Counted from the first letter of the stretch, positions 26,272 to 35,930 are shown. The stretch: 64,000 nt of DNA from DASWNP01 sp036399175 (GCA_036399175.1 DASWNP010000050.1:1-64000), one strand, 5' to 3'. Numbers and translations: made by a program. The notes: generated by a model from the sequence alone, not told the origin.

Positions 26272-29200
26272 TCAAGCTTGCCACATCTTGATTATTCGCG
26301 GCGGGACGGCCAGCGAAAAGTCTTCAAACTTAAGGGTCAGGTTTGGGTTGTAATTCGGGTCGTACGCCAGGCGCTCCTTCCAGACGTGCATCATGTACTC
26401 GACCTCCTTAGCAAACCTCGGCGCGTTCTCCGGCGTGTCGTCGCGCCCGCGTGAGGCCGACTCCAGGTGATACAGCTCGGCATAAGGCGTCCAGACAATC
26501 CGGTAGCCCCTCTCAGTGATGCGGATGCACAAATCAATATCGTTGAAGGCGACGGCGAGGTTGTCTTCGTCGAGGCCGCCGACCTCCTCGAAGACCCGGC
26601 GCGGCATCAGCATACAAGCGCCCGTCACGGCTGAAAAATTCTGAATAACCATCGCCCGGCTCATGTACCCGCCCGCGTCGCCGAGAATAAACCTGTGTGC
26701 ATGCCCGGCCACGCCGTTGATGCCGAGAAGCACGCCCGCGTGCTGAACCGTGCCGTCGGGATAGAGCAATCTAGAGCCGACCGCCCCGACGCCGGGTCTA
26801 ACCACATGACTCACCATCTCGCCGAGCCACTCCGGCGAAATCACCTTGATGTCGTTGTTGAGCAGCGCGACAATCTCGCCTTTCGACCGGCGAACGGCGA
26901 GATTATTAATCGCCGAGTAGTTGAAAGGAGCGTCGTAGGCGATGACGCTCACGCGCGGGTCTTGCTGAATCTCACGAAGGTAGCGAATGGTTTCCGAATC
27001 GGTGCTCTGATTATCGACGATGAGCATTTCGACCGCCTGGTAATCGGTCTCTTCGAGCACGCCTCGCACGACCTGACTCAAAAGCTCAAGGTGGTTGCGC
27101 GTGGCGATGACGACGCTGACGAGCGGGGCGGGTTCGGGCACGGGGTAAATCACACGATGGAAATTGAAGTGTCCCTCCGTGACGACGGCTTCGACTCCCT
27201 TGCGTTCGAGGTGAGAGCGAATAGCGCGCCGCGCCGCATCGTGCGCGTAATTCTTTTCGCCCGCAGCCAGCGCGACCGAGCCGGCGATGGCTCGCCAGTG
27301 ATAGAGGACGTGCGGGATGTGGCGGATGTGTTCTTCGGGAATCTGCTCGATAAACCTGAGCGCGAGGTCGTAATCCTGACTTCCCTCGTAGCCCTCTCGA
27401 AAACCGCCGATTTTTTTGACGACGGAGGTACGATAGACGCCGAGGTGCGAAATCATGTTGTAGGAATAGAAGAGGTCTGGATTCCAGTCCGTCTTGAAAT
27501 GCGGCTCGCAGCGCTCGCCCTTCTCGTCTATCTTATCCTCGTCGCTGTAGATGAGGTCGGCCTCCGGGTGCTCTCTCAACTCCTCGACGACCATGTAGAG
27601 AGCGTGCTCCGGCAGCTCGTCGTCGTTGTCGAGAAGGGCGACGAACTCGCCCGACGCAAGCTCCAGAGCGCTGTTGGAGGAGGCTGAGATATGGCCGTTC
27701 GTTTGACGATAGACAACCTTGATGCGCGAATCTCTGGCGGCGTATTCTTCGAGCACCTGCCGGACGTGAGGCTCGGTTGAATTGTCGTCCGCGATGCAGA
27801 GTTCCCAGATGGGATAGAGCTGCTTGCGAACCGATTCGATGGCCTTTCTTAGCCAGACCTCTTCCACGTTATAGACCGGCATGACGACGGAGATGAGAGG
27901 CTTGTAGTCGAACCTTTCGATGCGCTCCAGAATCGCCTCGCGGTCGGAGTCGTTCAAAGTGTCGTAGAGCGCCGCCCATGCCTGATAGTTGCGGGCCAAA
28001 TCCGGCGGGGGCGGGCTGGCCTCCTGCGGCTCTGCCGGGGGCTGAGGAGGAGGAGGAGCGTCGTCTGTTCGGGCTTGAATTTCTCGCGCGTCGGGTGCGG
28101 GCTGAACGCCGTCGGCGGGCGGCTCAAGCTGGTCTCTGAGGGCTCGCAGAGGCCACGATAAGGCTCGACCGAGCCTGTAAGAACCCGACTTGCCGAAGTC
28201 CTCGACCGTTTTCTCGTAGGACTGGATGGTAATGTTCTTTCCTTCCAACTCCAACAATCTCTCTCGGAGCTGGTGGGTCAGCTCGTTGACGTGACGGGTC
28301 AGCTCGCCGATGTGCGCGTCCCTTTGTGTGAGTTGCGCTTCCAGGTTCCGCACATGCTGAGCCGTCTGCTGCTCTTGCAGCTCTTTGTGCTGGAACTGCT
28401 GAATTCTGAACTGCACCTGCCGCTCCCTGAGCCGCAACTGATGCAGGTTAAATTCCGACTGCTGCTCTTTGAGGCGCAGATGTTCTCTCACTTCTTCAAG
28501 CTCGCGGTCTCGCGCCTGTAGCTCACTGCCGAGCTTCTCAATCCGACGCTCACTTTCCTGCTCGACCTCTTCCATCCTGCGGCGGTAGGACTCGTCCAGA
28601 TTTTGTAGCTGCTGGCTGGCCTGCTGCTCTCTGTCCTGTAGCTGTTGCCCGATGGCCGCTAGTTGCAAATTCTTTTCGTGTATCTGCGTATCTCTCTCGC
28701 GCAGTTGCAGGTTGATTTCCTCCAACTGGCGACCAAGCTCGATGAGTTGCAGATTTTTCCCGTGTATCTCGCCGTCTCTTTGCTCAACCTGCCGGGTGAG
28801 AGCTATCAGCTGGAGGTTCTTTTCATGTATCTGCGTGTCGCGTTCTCTCAATTTCTCTTCGACGCTCTGCAACTGCTGGCCGAAGGACGCGAGTTGCAGG
28901 TTCTTTTCGTGTATCTGCGTGTCGCGTTCTCTCAGGCGCTCTTCTATATCCTGTTTCTCCTGCCGGAGCGGCGAGAGCTGGTCGCCGGCCTGTTTGAGAA
29001 GATGCAGCTCTTTTGCGGCCTCAAGCCGCCCGCCCAACTGAGAGAAGACGAGCCGGATGTCCGACGCTTCTTTCTCCGTGCTGGCGAAGAGAGCCCGCAA
29101 CTCCTTCGGGTAGCTCTGCCCGACGGCCAGGACGCCCAGCCCGTACGAATGATTGAACTCGAAATGAGGATACTGCGACTTGATTTCACCCCAGAACTTC

Positions 29201-29709
29201 CAGACGCCGAACTCCCGCTCCCGGACGTTGATGTCGTGGAAGAGGATGACGCCCCTTTCGGACATCTTGGGCAGCCACTTTTCAAAATCATTCCTGACCG
29301 CTTCGTAGGTGTGAAAGCCGTCGATGTGCAGAAGGTCGAAGCCGCCTTCGGGGAAATACTTGAGCGCTTCGTCGAAGGCGCTGCGAATCAGTTGCGAGAA
29401 GCTGCCGTAGAGCGGGTCGTGATGCGCCTTCAGGTCTTCGAGCACTTCGAGCCCGTAGAAGCCCGATTGCTCGTCGCCTTCCCACGTATCAATCGCATAG
29501 CAGCGCGTGTTGACGCCCAGCTCCTTCACCGCCTGGCAAAACGCACAATAGGAGACCCCGTAGTGCGTGCCCAGCTCGCCGATAACTCTCGGCCTCAACA
29601 CATCGACCAGAAACATTGCGAAGGGAACGTGCCCCATCCAGGCCGACAGAGCTACCCGCGACGGAAAGGTGAAACAGATTGGATGTTCGAGTGGGTTGAA
29701 TTTCGTCAT
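26272..29709 (-). CDS. methyltransferase / coiled-coil / tandem GT2 fusion protein
   Basis: About 1145 residues. Residues 1-200 are a class I methyltransferase-like domain (VIGELGTHYGVSYCAF, DLLHIDGFHTYEAV, ILFHDINVRE). About 230-500 is a long coiled coil built on repeats of LRERDTQIHEKNLQL, ending KSGSYRLGRALSWPLRAL. About 570-800 is a first GT2 domain (ISVVMPVYNVEEVWLRKAI, LLDNDDEL, YSDEDKID) and about 840-1090 a second (VSVVIATRNHLELLSQVV, LLNNDIKV, DIDLCIRITERG). The fusion resembles rhamnan or O-antigen assembly proteins that polymerise and cap or modify one chain. ATG 29709 follows AAGAGAA. Confidence 0.88.
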   Translation of the reverse strand: MTKFNPLEHPICFTFPSRVALSAWMGHVPFAMFLVDVLRPRVIGELGTHYGVSYCAFCQAVKELGVNTRCYAIDTWEGDEQSGFYGLEVLEDLKAHHDPLYGSFSQLIRSAFDEALKYFPEGGFDLLHIDGFHTYEAVRNDFEKWLPKMSERGVILFHDINVREREFGVWKFWGEIKSQYPHFEFNHSYGLGVLAVGQSYPKELRALFASTEKEASDIRLVFSQLGGRLEAAKELHLLKQAGDQLSPLRQEKQDIEERLRERDTQIHEKNLQLASFGQQLQSVEEKLRERDTQIHEKNLQLIALTRQVEQRDGEIHGKNLQLIELGRQLEEINLQLRERDTQIHEKNLQLAAIGQQLQDREQQASQQLQNLDESYRRRMEEVEQESERRIEKLGSELQARDRELEEVREHLRLKEQQSEFNLHQLRLRERQVQFRIQQFQHKELQEQQTAQHVRNLEAQLTQRDAHIGELTRHVNELTHQLRERLLELEGKNITIQSYEKTVEDFGKSGSYRLGRALSWPLRALRDQLEPPADGVQPAPDAREIQARTDDAPPPPQPPAEPQEASPPPPDLARNYQAWAALYDTLNDSDREAILERIERFDYKPLISVVMPVYNVEEVWLRKAIESVRKQLYPIWELCIADDNSTEPHVRQVLEEYAARDSRIKVVYRQTNGHISASSNSALELASGEFVALLDNDDELPEHALYMVVEELREHPEADLIYSDEDKIDEKGERCEPHFKTDWNPDLFYSYNMISHLGVYRTSVVKKIGGFREGYEGSQDYDLALRFIEQIPEEHIRHIPHVLYHWRAIAGSVALAAGEKNYAHDAARRAIRSHLERKGVEAVVTEGHFNFHRVIYPVPEPAPLVSVVIATRNHLELLSQVVRGVLEETDYQAVEMLIVDNQSTDSETIRYLREIQQDPRVSVIAYDAPFNYSAINNLAVRRSKGEIVALLNNDIKVISPEWLGEMVSHVVRPGVGAVGSRLLYPDGTVQHAGVLLGINGVAGHAHRFILGDAGGYMSRAMVIQNFSAVTGACMLMPRRVFEEVGGLDEDNLAVAFNDIDLCIRITERGYRIVWTPYAELYHLESASRGRDDTPENAPRFAKEVEYMMHVWKERLAYDPNYNPNLTLKFEDFSLAVPPRIIKMWQA
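28660..28945 (-). repeat. intragenic coiled-coil repeat (four units)
   Basis: Four related blocks, beginning near 28665, 28746, 28812 and 28893, encode variants of RERDTQIHEKNLQL. Spacing is about 81, 66 and 81 nt (27, 22 and 27 residues), preserving the heptad register. Blocks three and four are nearly identical in DNA, so copy number may change by recombination. Confidence 0.7.
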
Positions 29710-29826
29710 AAACAATTCTCTTATGCTGTGAGGCGTGCGGGTGCGGGGCAGCGCGCACAGTCAAAAGTCTCGCTCAAGGATAAAACAGACGGACGGCGGC
29801 TCGCCTGCCGCGACGAGCCGGAAAGT

Positions 29827-30402
29827 TTACTGCACATCTATCTCCACCTTGTAAGCGGGCACGAAGTATTCTCTCCGGTCGGCCGACACGACCTTGAATC
29901 TGAGGGCGTGCCTTCCCTTACCGAGACTGGCGGCGGCGAGTCTGGCGGTGAAGCCCGTCTTCAGATACTTCTCATCCTCGAAATAAGCGACGACATCGCG
30001 GCGCTCATCTCCGTAGGAGACGAGCGTATCATTCCTGCCGTCCACGTTGACGAAGACGCCCGAGGCCGGTCTCTGATGCTTGAAATCTATAGCCCAGCCG
30101 TTGAGGACTATCTCGGGGCTATCCGCCGGAACCGTGTAGACCTCGCCCGGCTTCCAGGGCTTGGAATTGAACAAATCTACATAGAAAGCGGTGGTCGAGC
30201 CGCCGGGCGAGAGCGTCGTCAGGTCTATCTCTGCCGGGACGGCGCTCAAGGCAGATGCGCCCTGCTTCTCTCCGGCGCAGCCGCCGAGGGCGGCCACTAT
30301 ACTTAAAAGAAGAGCGGCCAGAGCGACGCGGGCGACGCGGGCGGCTCGACCGCCGACGCCATTTCCAGCCTCCAAAGATGCTTCGCTTCGCTGCCAGCTC
30401 AT
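29827..30402 (-). CDS. secreted lipoprotein with a GWA domain
   Basis: About 191 residues. The N-terminal helix ALAALLLSIVAALGGC has a good lipobox (L-G-G-C). The mature part has one domain: IVLNGWAIDF, VFVNVDGRNDTLV, DERRDVVAYF, KTGFTARLA and GKGRHALRFKVVSADRREYF, ending EIDVQ exactly as its relative at 25574-26170. I prefer ATG 30402; 30441 is an alternative. It lies directly upstream, in the same direction, of the methyltransferase/GT2 fusion, as the other copy lies upstream of the GT39-like protein. Confidence 0.77.
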   Translation of the reverse strand: MSWQRSEASLEAGNGVGGRAARVARVALAALLLSIVAALGGCAGEKQGASALSAVPAEIDLTTLSPGGSTTAFYVDLFNSKPWKPGEVYTVPADSPEIVLNGWAIDFKHQRPASGVFVNVDGRNDTLVSYGDERRDVVAYFEDEKYLKTGFTARLAAASLGKGRHALRFKVVSADRREYFVPAYKVEIDVQ

Positions 30403-30616
30403 CCGATTCTTACTTTCGGCGCGCCCGCCCGCTCGCTTCAAGCGCGCAGCCGTCGCCTTTTCCTTTAGTTGGTTTTGCGATATACCTTTGTTTCAATCAA
30501 ACCGGAAGAAACATCCTTCGACTTTTGAAGAATCGTTCGGCGTCGCCTCCTCTTGCTGTCGAGCTATGTCCGGTCGTCCGAGCAGACGAGACTTTCAACC
30601 TGCGGAGCTAACGTAG

Positions 30617-31312
30617 ATGGCGAGCAGCCAAAAGGAATTCGACCAGTACGCCGAAGACTACGACCTGCATCTCGAACAGGCGATTTCCGTGTCGGGCGAG
30701 AGCAAAGATTACTTCGCGCGCGGGCGCGTGCTCTGGCTTTCACGCCTGCTCGACAGGTGGCGGACGAGAGTCGAGAGCGTTCTTGATTTCGGCTGTGGGA
30801 CGGGCTCGGCCACCCCGCACCTGTTCGAGATACTGAAGGTCGAATCCCTTCTCGGTCTCGACGTTTCGCCCCGCTCGGTCAGTATCGCGCGCCGGACTTA
30901 CGGCTCTGAGCGTGCGCGCTTCCTGCTCTTTGAAGAATACGAGCCGGCCGCCGCGCTCGACCTCGTCGTCGCCAACAACGTCTTCCACCACATCGCGCCC
31001 GAAGAGCGCGCCGAGTCGCTCGACCTTATCCTAAAGTCTCTCAAACCGGGCGGCCTGCTCGCCTTCTGGGAACAGAACGCTTGGAATCCGGCCACGCGCT
31101 ACGTGATGAGTCGCTGCGAGTTCGACCAGGACGCCGTCCTGCTCTCGCCGGTCGAGGCGCGACGCCGACTGCGCCTCGCCGGTTTCGAGCTTCTGCGCAC
31201 CGACTTTCTCTTTATCTTCCCCAGAGCGCTCGGCTGGCTTCGCTTTCTCGAACCTCTCTTCTGCAAGCTGCCCTTCGGCACACAATACATGGTGCTCTGC
31301 CGCAAGCCTTGA
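30617..31312 (+). CDS. class I SAM-dependent methyltransferase
   Basis: A 231-residue cytoplasmic enzyme. Motif I is VLDFGCGTGSATPHL, motif II ends LGLDVSPRSVSIARR, motif IV is LVVANNVFHHI and motif VI LKPGGLLAFWEQNAWNP. It resembles Methyltransf_11/12 enzymes of polysaccharide loci that methylate sugars or chain ends. Acceptor not known. It is the only rightward gene among leftward ones here. Confidence 0.87.
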   Translation: MASSQKEFDQYAEDYDLHLEQAISVSGESKDYFARGRVLWLSRLLDRWRTRVESVLDFGCGTGSATPHLFEILKVESLLGLDVSPRSVSIARRTYGSERARFLLFEEYEPAAALDLVVANNVFHHIAPEERAESLDLILKSLKPGGLLAFWEQNAWNPATRYVMSRCEFDQDAVLLSPVEARRRLRLAGFELLRTDFLFIFPRALGWLRFLEPLFCKLPFGTQYMVLCRKP

Positions 31313-31360
31313 ACGCTCCCGCGCTCGACCTCTTCGCAAATCTTTTCCCGTCAGCGCCCG

Positions 31361-32398
31361 CTATCTGCGCATGGAGGCGACAGTCCGGTTCATCTCCGAG
31401 GCTCGGTCGGAGTCCGGCGCTTCAGGCGTCGTCTCAGGCGTCGTCGTGCCGGTCGCTTCCGAGCGCCGGGCGTCGAACCCGCGCCGCTCCTGTACGAAGT
31501 AGAGTGGCCGGCGCTTGGCCTCTCCGTAGATGCGCCCGACGTATTCGCCGATGATGCCGAGGAAGACCAGTTGGACGCCGCTCATAAAAAGCACGGCGAT
31601 GAAAAGCGACGCCCAGCCGCGCACCCAGTCGTGCGTATAGAGACGCGCGATGAGCACGAAGAGGATGCCGACGAGCACCAGTCCCATGATGACGAAGCCA
31701 ATCCAGGTGGCGAGTCTGAGCGGGAGGATGGAGAAGGAGATGACGCCGTCGGTGGCGAAGTTCAGCATCTTCAGGAGCGGGTACTTGCTCTTTCCGGCGT
31801 GTCGCGGCGCACGCGTGTAGAGCACGGCTATCTGTTTGAAGCCGACCCAGCTCACCATCCCTCGAAGATAACGCGCCCGCTCCGGCATGAGCAGCAGCGC
31901 ATCGACCACCTTTCTGTCCATCAGCCGAAAATCGCCCGCGTCGAGCGGAATCTCCACGTCCGAAAGACGGTTGATGAGACGATAGAAGGCTCTCGCCGTC
32001 CACCGCTTGAAAGAGGTTTCGCCCTCCCTGTCCGTGCGCATTCCGTAAACCACCTGATAGCCGTCCCGCCAGCGTTCGACCATTTCGCGGATAAGCTCGG
32101 GCGGGTCTTGCAGGTCGGCGTCGATGACGACGACGGCGTCGCCGGAGGCGTGCTCCAGCCCGGCGGTCACGGCTATCTGGTGGCCGAAGTTTCTCGACAG
32201 CCTGACGACGCGCACGCTCGCGTCTATCGCTTGCAAACGCTCCAAGAGCGCCGGCGTCTCGTCCCGGCTTCCGTCGTCCACGAAAATCAGCTCGAACCCA
32301 ACCGGCTCCAACTGCCGCAGCGTCGCCACGAGACGCCTGTGCGTCTCGGCGATGACCTCCTCTTCGTTGAAGCAGGGAACGACGACTGAGATAAGCAT
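31361..32398 (-). CDS. polyprenyl-phosphate GT2 glycosyltransferase with C-terminal TM helices
   Basis: A 345-residue membrane enzyme of the GtrB/ArnC/DPM1 type, which transfers a sugar from its nucleotide to polyprenyl phosphate. The GT-A domain shows ISVVVPCFNEEEVI, FVDDGSRDETPALL, DADLQDPPELI and the NFGHQIAVTAG region. Two membrane helices follow (ATWIGFVIMGLVLVGILFVLIA and FIAVLFMSGVQLVFLGIIG) with IGEYVGRIYGEAKRRP, typical of the group. A Thr/Pro-rich tail ends the protein. It follows the Wzt gene by 39 nt and probably feeds a GT-C transferase such as that at 23095-25173. Confidence 0.9.
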   Translation of the reverse strand: MLISVVVPCFNEEEVIAETHRRLVATLRQLEPVGFELIFVDDGSRDETPALLERLQAIDASVRVVRLSRNFGHQIAVTAGLEHASGDAVVVIDADLQDPPELIREMVERWRDGYQVVYGMRTDREGETSFKRWTARAFYRLINRLSDVEIPLDAGDFRLMDRKVVDALLLMPERARYLRGMVSWVGFKQIAVLYTRAPRHAGKSKYPLLKMLNFATDGVISFSILPLRLATWIGFVIMGLVLVGILFVLIARLYTHDWVRGWASLFIAVLFMSGVQLVFLGIIGEYVGRIYGEAKRRPLYFVQERRGFDARRSEATGTTTPETTPEAPDSDRASEMNRTVASMRR

Positions 32399-32437
32399 AA
32401 ACGAACCTCTCGAACGGATGCGCGAACCCCTCGGTCT

Positions 32438-33757
32438 TCAATCGTGCAGCGTAACTTCCAAAGGAGAAGCGTCGGGAGCGCCTGCAATCTGGAAATCGGT
32501 CGTCCAGTCCAGGAGCGGCCTGAGCAGGCCGGGGATGGGGCCGATGTAATCTCCGCGCGCCGAATCGCCGTGCTGCTTGTCTACAATCTGAAAGGTCGCC
32601 ACGTCGCGCTCGTAGACGTGCGTGGCGGTCGAGGGCAGGTGCGACTCGATGGCGGCGTGGATGAGCACGTTGCCTTCGGAGAGGAAATTGCCCGGAATCC
32701 AGAGCGTGCTCACGTAAGTCCCCTTCTCTCTCGGACGACTGCGCCACTCGGGGCCGACATCGTGGCTTGAAAAAAGGTTTGCGCCCTCTTCGTTCGAGAG
32801 CAGAATCTTCGGCGTCAGCATGTGGCCTGCTTCCAGCACGTCGTAGGTCATCTCGACTCCGACCCGCTTTCTGATGTCAACCGACTCGGCCGTTCGCCCT
32901 TCTTCATCCCTGGCTCGCACCTTTCGCAAACGGACGACGTGATTTCCCGGCGCTCTCTCCCCCTCGACCCATTCCTTCTCCGATGTCACCTTCAGGCTCG
33001 CGCCCATATACTCGTTGACGATGACGTGCGCCTCGCCGTCCCTGACGATGTGCCCCTTGTCTATCAGCAGGACTCGCTCACAGAGGCGCGTCACCGCCGC
33101 CATGTTGTGAGAGACGAAGAGAATCGTGTGCCCCTGCTTTCTTATCTCGCTCATCTTGTCGAGGCATTTCTGCTGGAACGACATATCGCCCACCGCCAGC
33201 ACTTCATCCATAATCAACACCTCCGTATCGAGATGCACGGCGACGGAGAAGGCGAGCCGCAGGTACATCCCTGACGAGTACCACTTGACCGGCGTGTCGA
33301 TGAATTTCTCTATCTCGGAGAAAGCGACTATCTCGTCGAAACGGCGCGCAATCTCGCTTCGCCTGATACCGAGAATCGTGCCGTTGAGAAAGATGTTTTC
33401 GCGCCCCGTGAGGTCTGGATGAAAGCCCGTGCCGACTTCGAGCAGGCTTCCGATTCTGCCGTAGACTTCGCTGCGGCCTGTCGTCGGGATAGTGATGCGC
33501 GAGAGGATTTTCAGGAGAGTCGATTTGCCCGCGCCGTTATGTCCGATGAGGCCGACCACTTCGCCCGGCTGCACTTCAAAGTTAATGTCCTTGAGAGCCC
33601 AGATAACCTCGGTCGTCGGCTTGTAGCTTTTACGCAGCCGCCTGAAGGGCGCGGCCATCACGCCGGCGAACATCTCGCGGAAAGTAGCGTAGCCGGCGTC
33701 GAGGCCGCCGATGCTGTAACGCTTGCTCAGATTCTCAACTCTGATAATCGGTTTCAT
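32438..33757 (-). CDS. wzt: ABC transporter ATPase for O-antigen/teichoic-acid-type export (Wzt)
   Basis: 439 residues. The ATPase domain has Walker A GLIGHNGAGKSTLLK, the Wzt/TagH-type signature YSSGMYLRLAFSVA in place of LSGGQ, Walker B VLIMDEVLAVGD and the H-loop FVSHN. A C-terminal beta domain of about 170 residues corresponds to Wzt_C, which in E. coli O8/O9 binds the modified chain end before export. It partners the permease just upstream (12-nt gap). Confidence 0.93.
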   Translation of the reverse strand: MKPIIRVENLSKRYSIGGLDAGYATFREMFAGVMAAPFRRLRKSYKPTTEVIWALKDINFEVQPGEVVGLIGHNGAGKSTLLKILSRITIPTTGRSEVYGRIGSLLEVGTGFHPDLTGRENIFLNGTILGIRRSEIARRFDEIVAFSEIEKFIDTPVKWYSSGMYLRLAFSVAVHLDTEVLIMDEVLAVGDMSFQQKCLDKMSEIRKQGHTILFVSHNMAAVTRLCERVLLIDKGHIVRDGEAHVIVNEYMGASLKVTSEKEWVEGERAPGNHVVRLRKVRARDEEGRTAESVDIRKRVGVEMTYDVLEAGHMLTPKILLSNEEGANLFSSHDVGPEWRSRPREKGTYVSTLWIPGNFLSEGNVLIHAAIESHLPSTATHVYERDVATFQIVDKQHGDSARGDYIGPIPGLLRPLLDWTTDFQIAGAPDASPLEVTLHD

Positions 33758-33769
33758 CCGCGCCCTCAG

Positions 33770-34699
33770 CTAAATCAGGTCTGCGAAGCTCTTTTCGATG
33801 CGCCGGAAGGCGTAGACCGAGCCTACCAGGATGACGACGGTGAGCGCCGTCGAGACGTAGATGCCCGTCCAGTTAAAAGCCTTATCGGCCACCAGCGAGG
33901 CGCGTATGCCCTCGACTATCCCGGTCAGAGGGTTGGCGTACATCATCCAGCGCCATTTTTCGTCCACGACGCTCAGAGGATAGATAATCGGCGTGACGAA
34001 GAACCAAACCTGAGTGACGAACGGCAGCGCGTGACGCACGTCTCTGTACTTCACTGTGAGGGCTGCGAGCCACGTCCCGAAGCCGAGCGAGAGCAGCGTC
34101 GTCAGCAGGAAGAGCGCGGGCAGCATGAGCAGTTTCGGCGACAGGCTAACGTCGTGATAAACGGCCAGCCCCGCGAAAATCACAGAGGCAATCAGCAAAT
34201 CGACCAACCCGGCGCCGACCACCGAAGCCGGAATGATGATGCGCGGGAAGTAGACCTTCGTGATGAGATTGGCGTTGTTGACGAGGCTCACGCTGCCGAG
34301 CATGATGGCGGTGGAGAAGAACGTCCAGGGCAGCAGTCCGGAATAGAAGAAGAGAAAGTAGCTCATGCCCTCGGTCGAGACGCCCATGAAGATGCCGAAG
34401 AAGACGGAGAAGACGAGCATCATAAAGAGCGGCTGGATGATAGCCCAGGCCGCCCCCATCGCCGTCTGCTTGTACTTCACCTTGATGTCGCGCCACGTCA
34501 GAAAATAGAGCAGCTCACGATGCGCCACCAGCTCCTTAAGACTGAGCGGCACGAGAGAATCGCGCGCGTCGTTGACGACGACGGGACTCTCAGGCAGCCT
34601 CTCGGGCGGGGCGGACTGCGGCAACCCGGCCTCGCTTTCACGTTCAGTTTCGACGGCGGACTCTCTCTCTTCGAGTACGCCTGCGCTTTCGTTAGCCAT
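33770..34699 (-). CDS. wzm: ABC-2 polysaccharide export permease (Wzm)
   Basis: A 309-residue inner-membrane protein with about six helices after a cytoplasmic N-terminus that is longer and more acidic than usual (residues 1-60). Motifs typical of the ABC-2/TagG family include the block around LLYFLTWRDIKVKYKQT and the loop FYSGLLPWTFFSTA. GGAAG lies just before the ATG. It forms the channel for the Wzt ATPase encoded next, and is probably the first gene of this leftward transcript. Confidence 0.93.
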   Translation of the reverse strand: MANESAGVLEERESAVETERESEAGLPQSAPPERLPESPVVVNDARDSLVPLSLKELVAHRELLYFLTWRDIKVKYKQTAMGAAWAIIQPLFMMLVFSVFFGIFMGVSTEGMSYFLFFYSGLLPWTFFSTAIMLGSVSLVNNANLITKVYFPRIIIPASVVGAGLVDLLIASVIFAGLAVYHDVSLSPKLLMLPALFLLTTLLSLGFGTWLAALTVKYRDVRHALPFVTQVWFFVTPIIYPLSVVDEKWRWMMYANPLTGIVEGIRASLVADKAFNWTGIYVSTALTVVILVGSVYAFRRIEKSFADLI

Positions 34700-35005
34700 T
34701 ACTTCTTCCGACTCTGGAAACTCCGACCCCTCTGCCCGGATGAGCCTGACACGCCCGGACGCGAAACTTTCTCGCTTCCCGTCATTGGCGAGTCATCGTC
34801 GATTAGCTCAGACGCCTTCTCCGGCGTAGCTGCAAACTGTAGATGATACCGCAAGCTCAGGCCATTTTGCATCCGCCGGAAGAGGTCGGGGTCAGTGGCG
34901 GGGGCTTCTCTGCCGTCTATTCGTCAGACTATCCAGGGGGGTCGGGGAACTGCTGCGCGTCCTTGACAGGACTTCTGCTCTCTCGCCGAAGGGGGACGTG
35001 CGTCT
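34700..35005. other. intergenic region upstream of wzm
   Basis: 306 bases. A promoter for the leftward wzm-wzt transcript must lie here, but I see no convincing -35/-10 pair on that strand. GTCC-TTGACA-GGAC near 34961 is palindromic; its meaning is unclear. Confidence 0.4.
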
Positions 35006-35857
35006 TCAGAGCCAGTTGAGATTTTTGGGGATGTATTCTTCGGGCAGCGTCTCGTAGTAAGACCTGCTCTTCCTGCTCATCAGGTTGAAATAGAAGATGT
35101 GCCTGAGGGCGGCGACACCGTCCATCCAGGTAATCTTCTTGCCTTCGATATAGTTTCTCGGAAAGTAGGAGATGGGCAGCTCCATGATGCGCAGCTTGAG
35201 ATGCGCAATCTTGGCCGTCACTTCCGGCTCGAAGCCGAAGCGGTCAGCTTCGAGCCGTATGTTTTTGATGACATCGGCGCGAAAAAACTTGTAGCAGGTC
35301 TCCATGTCCGTCAGGTACAGACCGCTCAGGACGTTGCTCAGCAGAGTCAGCACCCGGTTGACGAAGTAGTGAAACGTCCGGTGCACCTGATAGTTCGACT
35401 TTTTGAATCTCGACCCGAAGACCACTTCGGCCTTGCCTTCGACGAGCGGTTTGAGGAGCGCCGCAATGTCCTGCGGGTCGTACTCGAAATCGGCGTCCTG
35501 AATGCCTATGAAATTGCCGCTCGCCTTCTGAATGCCGACGCGGATGGCCGCGCCCTTGCCCTGATTCGTCGGCTGGTGGATGAAGATGACAGCCGACTTG
35601 AACGGAAAGTTTCGGATAATCTCCGCCGAGCCGTCGGTCGAGCAGTCGTCGATGATAACCAGCTCTTTCGCGATGGGAAGCTCAAGACGGTCGATGAGGG
35701 TGAGGAATTCCTCCAGGTGCGAAGCTTCGTTGTAGACCGGGATGACGAGGCTCACCATCTGATTCGAGAGATACTCCACCTCCGCGCCGTCCATCGTTCG
35801 TTCGATTGACGGCGGCCTCTCTGCCTGAACATTATCGAGCGCCTTCGTGTTCGCCAT
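35006..35857 (-). CDS. GT2 glycosyltransferase (DPM1-like, soluble)
   Basis: A 283-residue enzyme likely to make a polyprenyl-phosphate sugar or elongate a glycan. After 30 extra N-terminal residues come VSLVIPVYNEASHLEEFL, IIDDCSTDGSAEIIR, GKGAAIRVGIQKASG, IQDADFEYDPQD and FGSRF, the hallmark order of the DPM family. YFPRNYIEGKKITWMDG near the end is typical. No membrane helices are seen. Its upstream neighbour is a CPBP-like membrane protein in the same direction. Confidence 0.9.
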   Translation of the reverse strand: MANTKALDNVQAERPPSIERTMDGAEVEYLSNQMVSLVIPVYNEASHLEEFLTLIDRLELPIAKELVIIDDCSTDGSAEIIRNFPFKSAVIFIHQPTNQGKGAAIRVGIQKASGNFIGIQDADFEYDPQDIAALLKPLVEGKAEVVFGSRFKKSNYQVHRTFHYFVNRVLTLLSNVLSGLYLTDMETCYKFFRADVIKNIRLEADRFGFEPEVTAKIAHLKLRIMELPISYFPRNYIEGKKITWMDGVAALRHIFYFNLMSRKSRSYYETLPEEYIPKNLNWL

Positions 35858-35930
35858 CAGAACTCCTCGTCTCGATGCAGTCTCGACAGCTCGTTTACCA
35901 CTCGAAGCTCACACGCGCCGACGCGCCGTT

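Noticed and set aside
28663..30306. 547-codon plus-strand open frame
   Set aside because: It spans two clear minus-strand genes (GT fusion and lipoprotein); its repeats are only the complement of the coiled-coil repeats.
33419..34846. 475-codon plus-strand open frame
   Set aside because: Antisense to wzt/wzm; Asp/Arg-rich composition typical of shadows.
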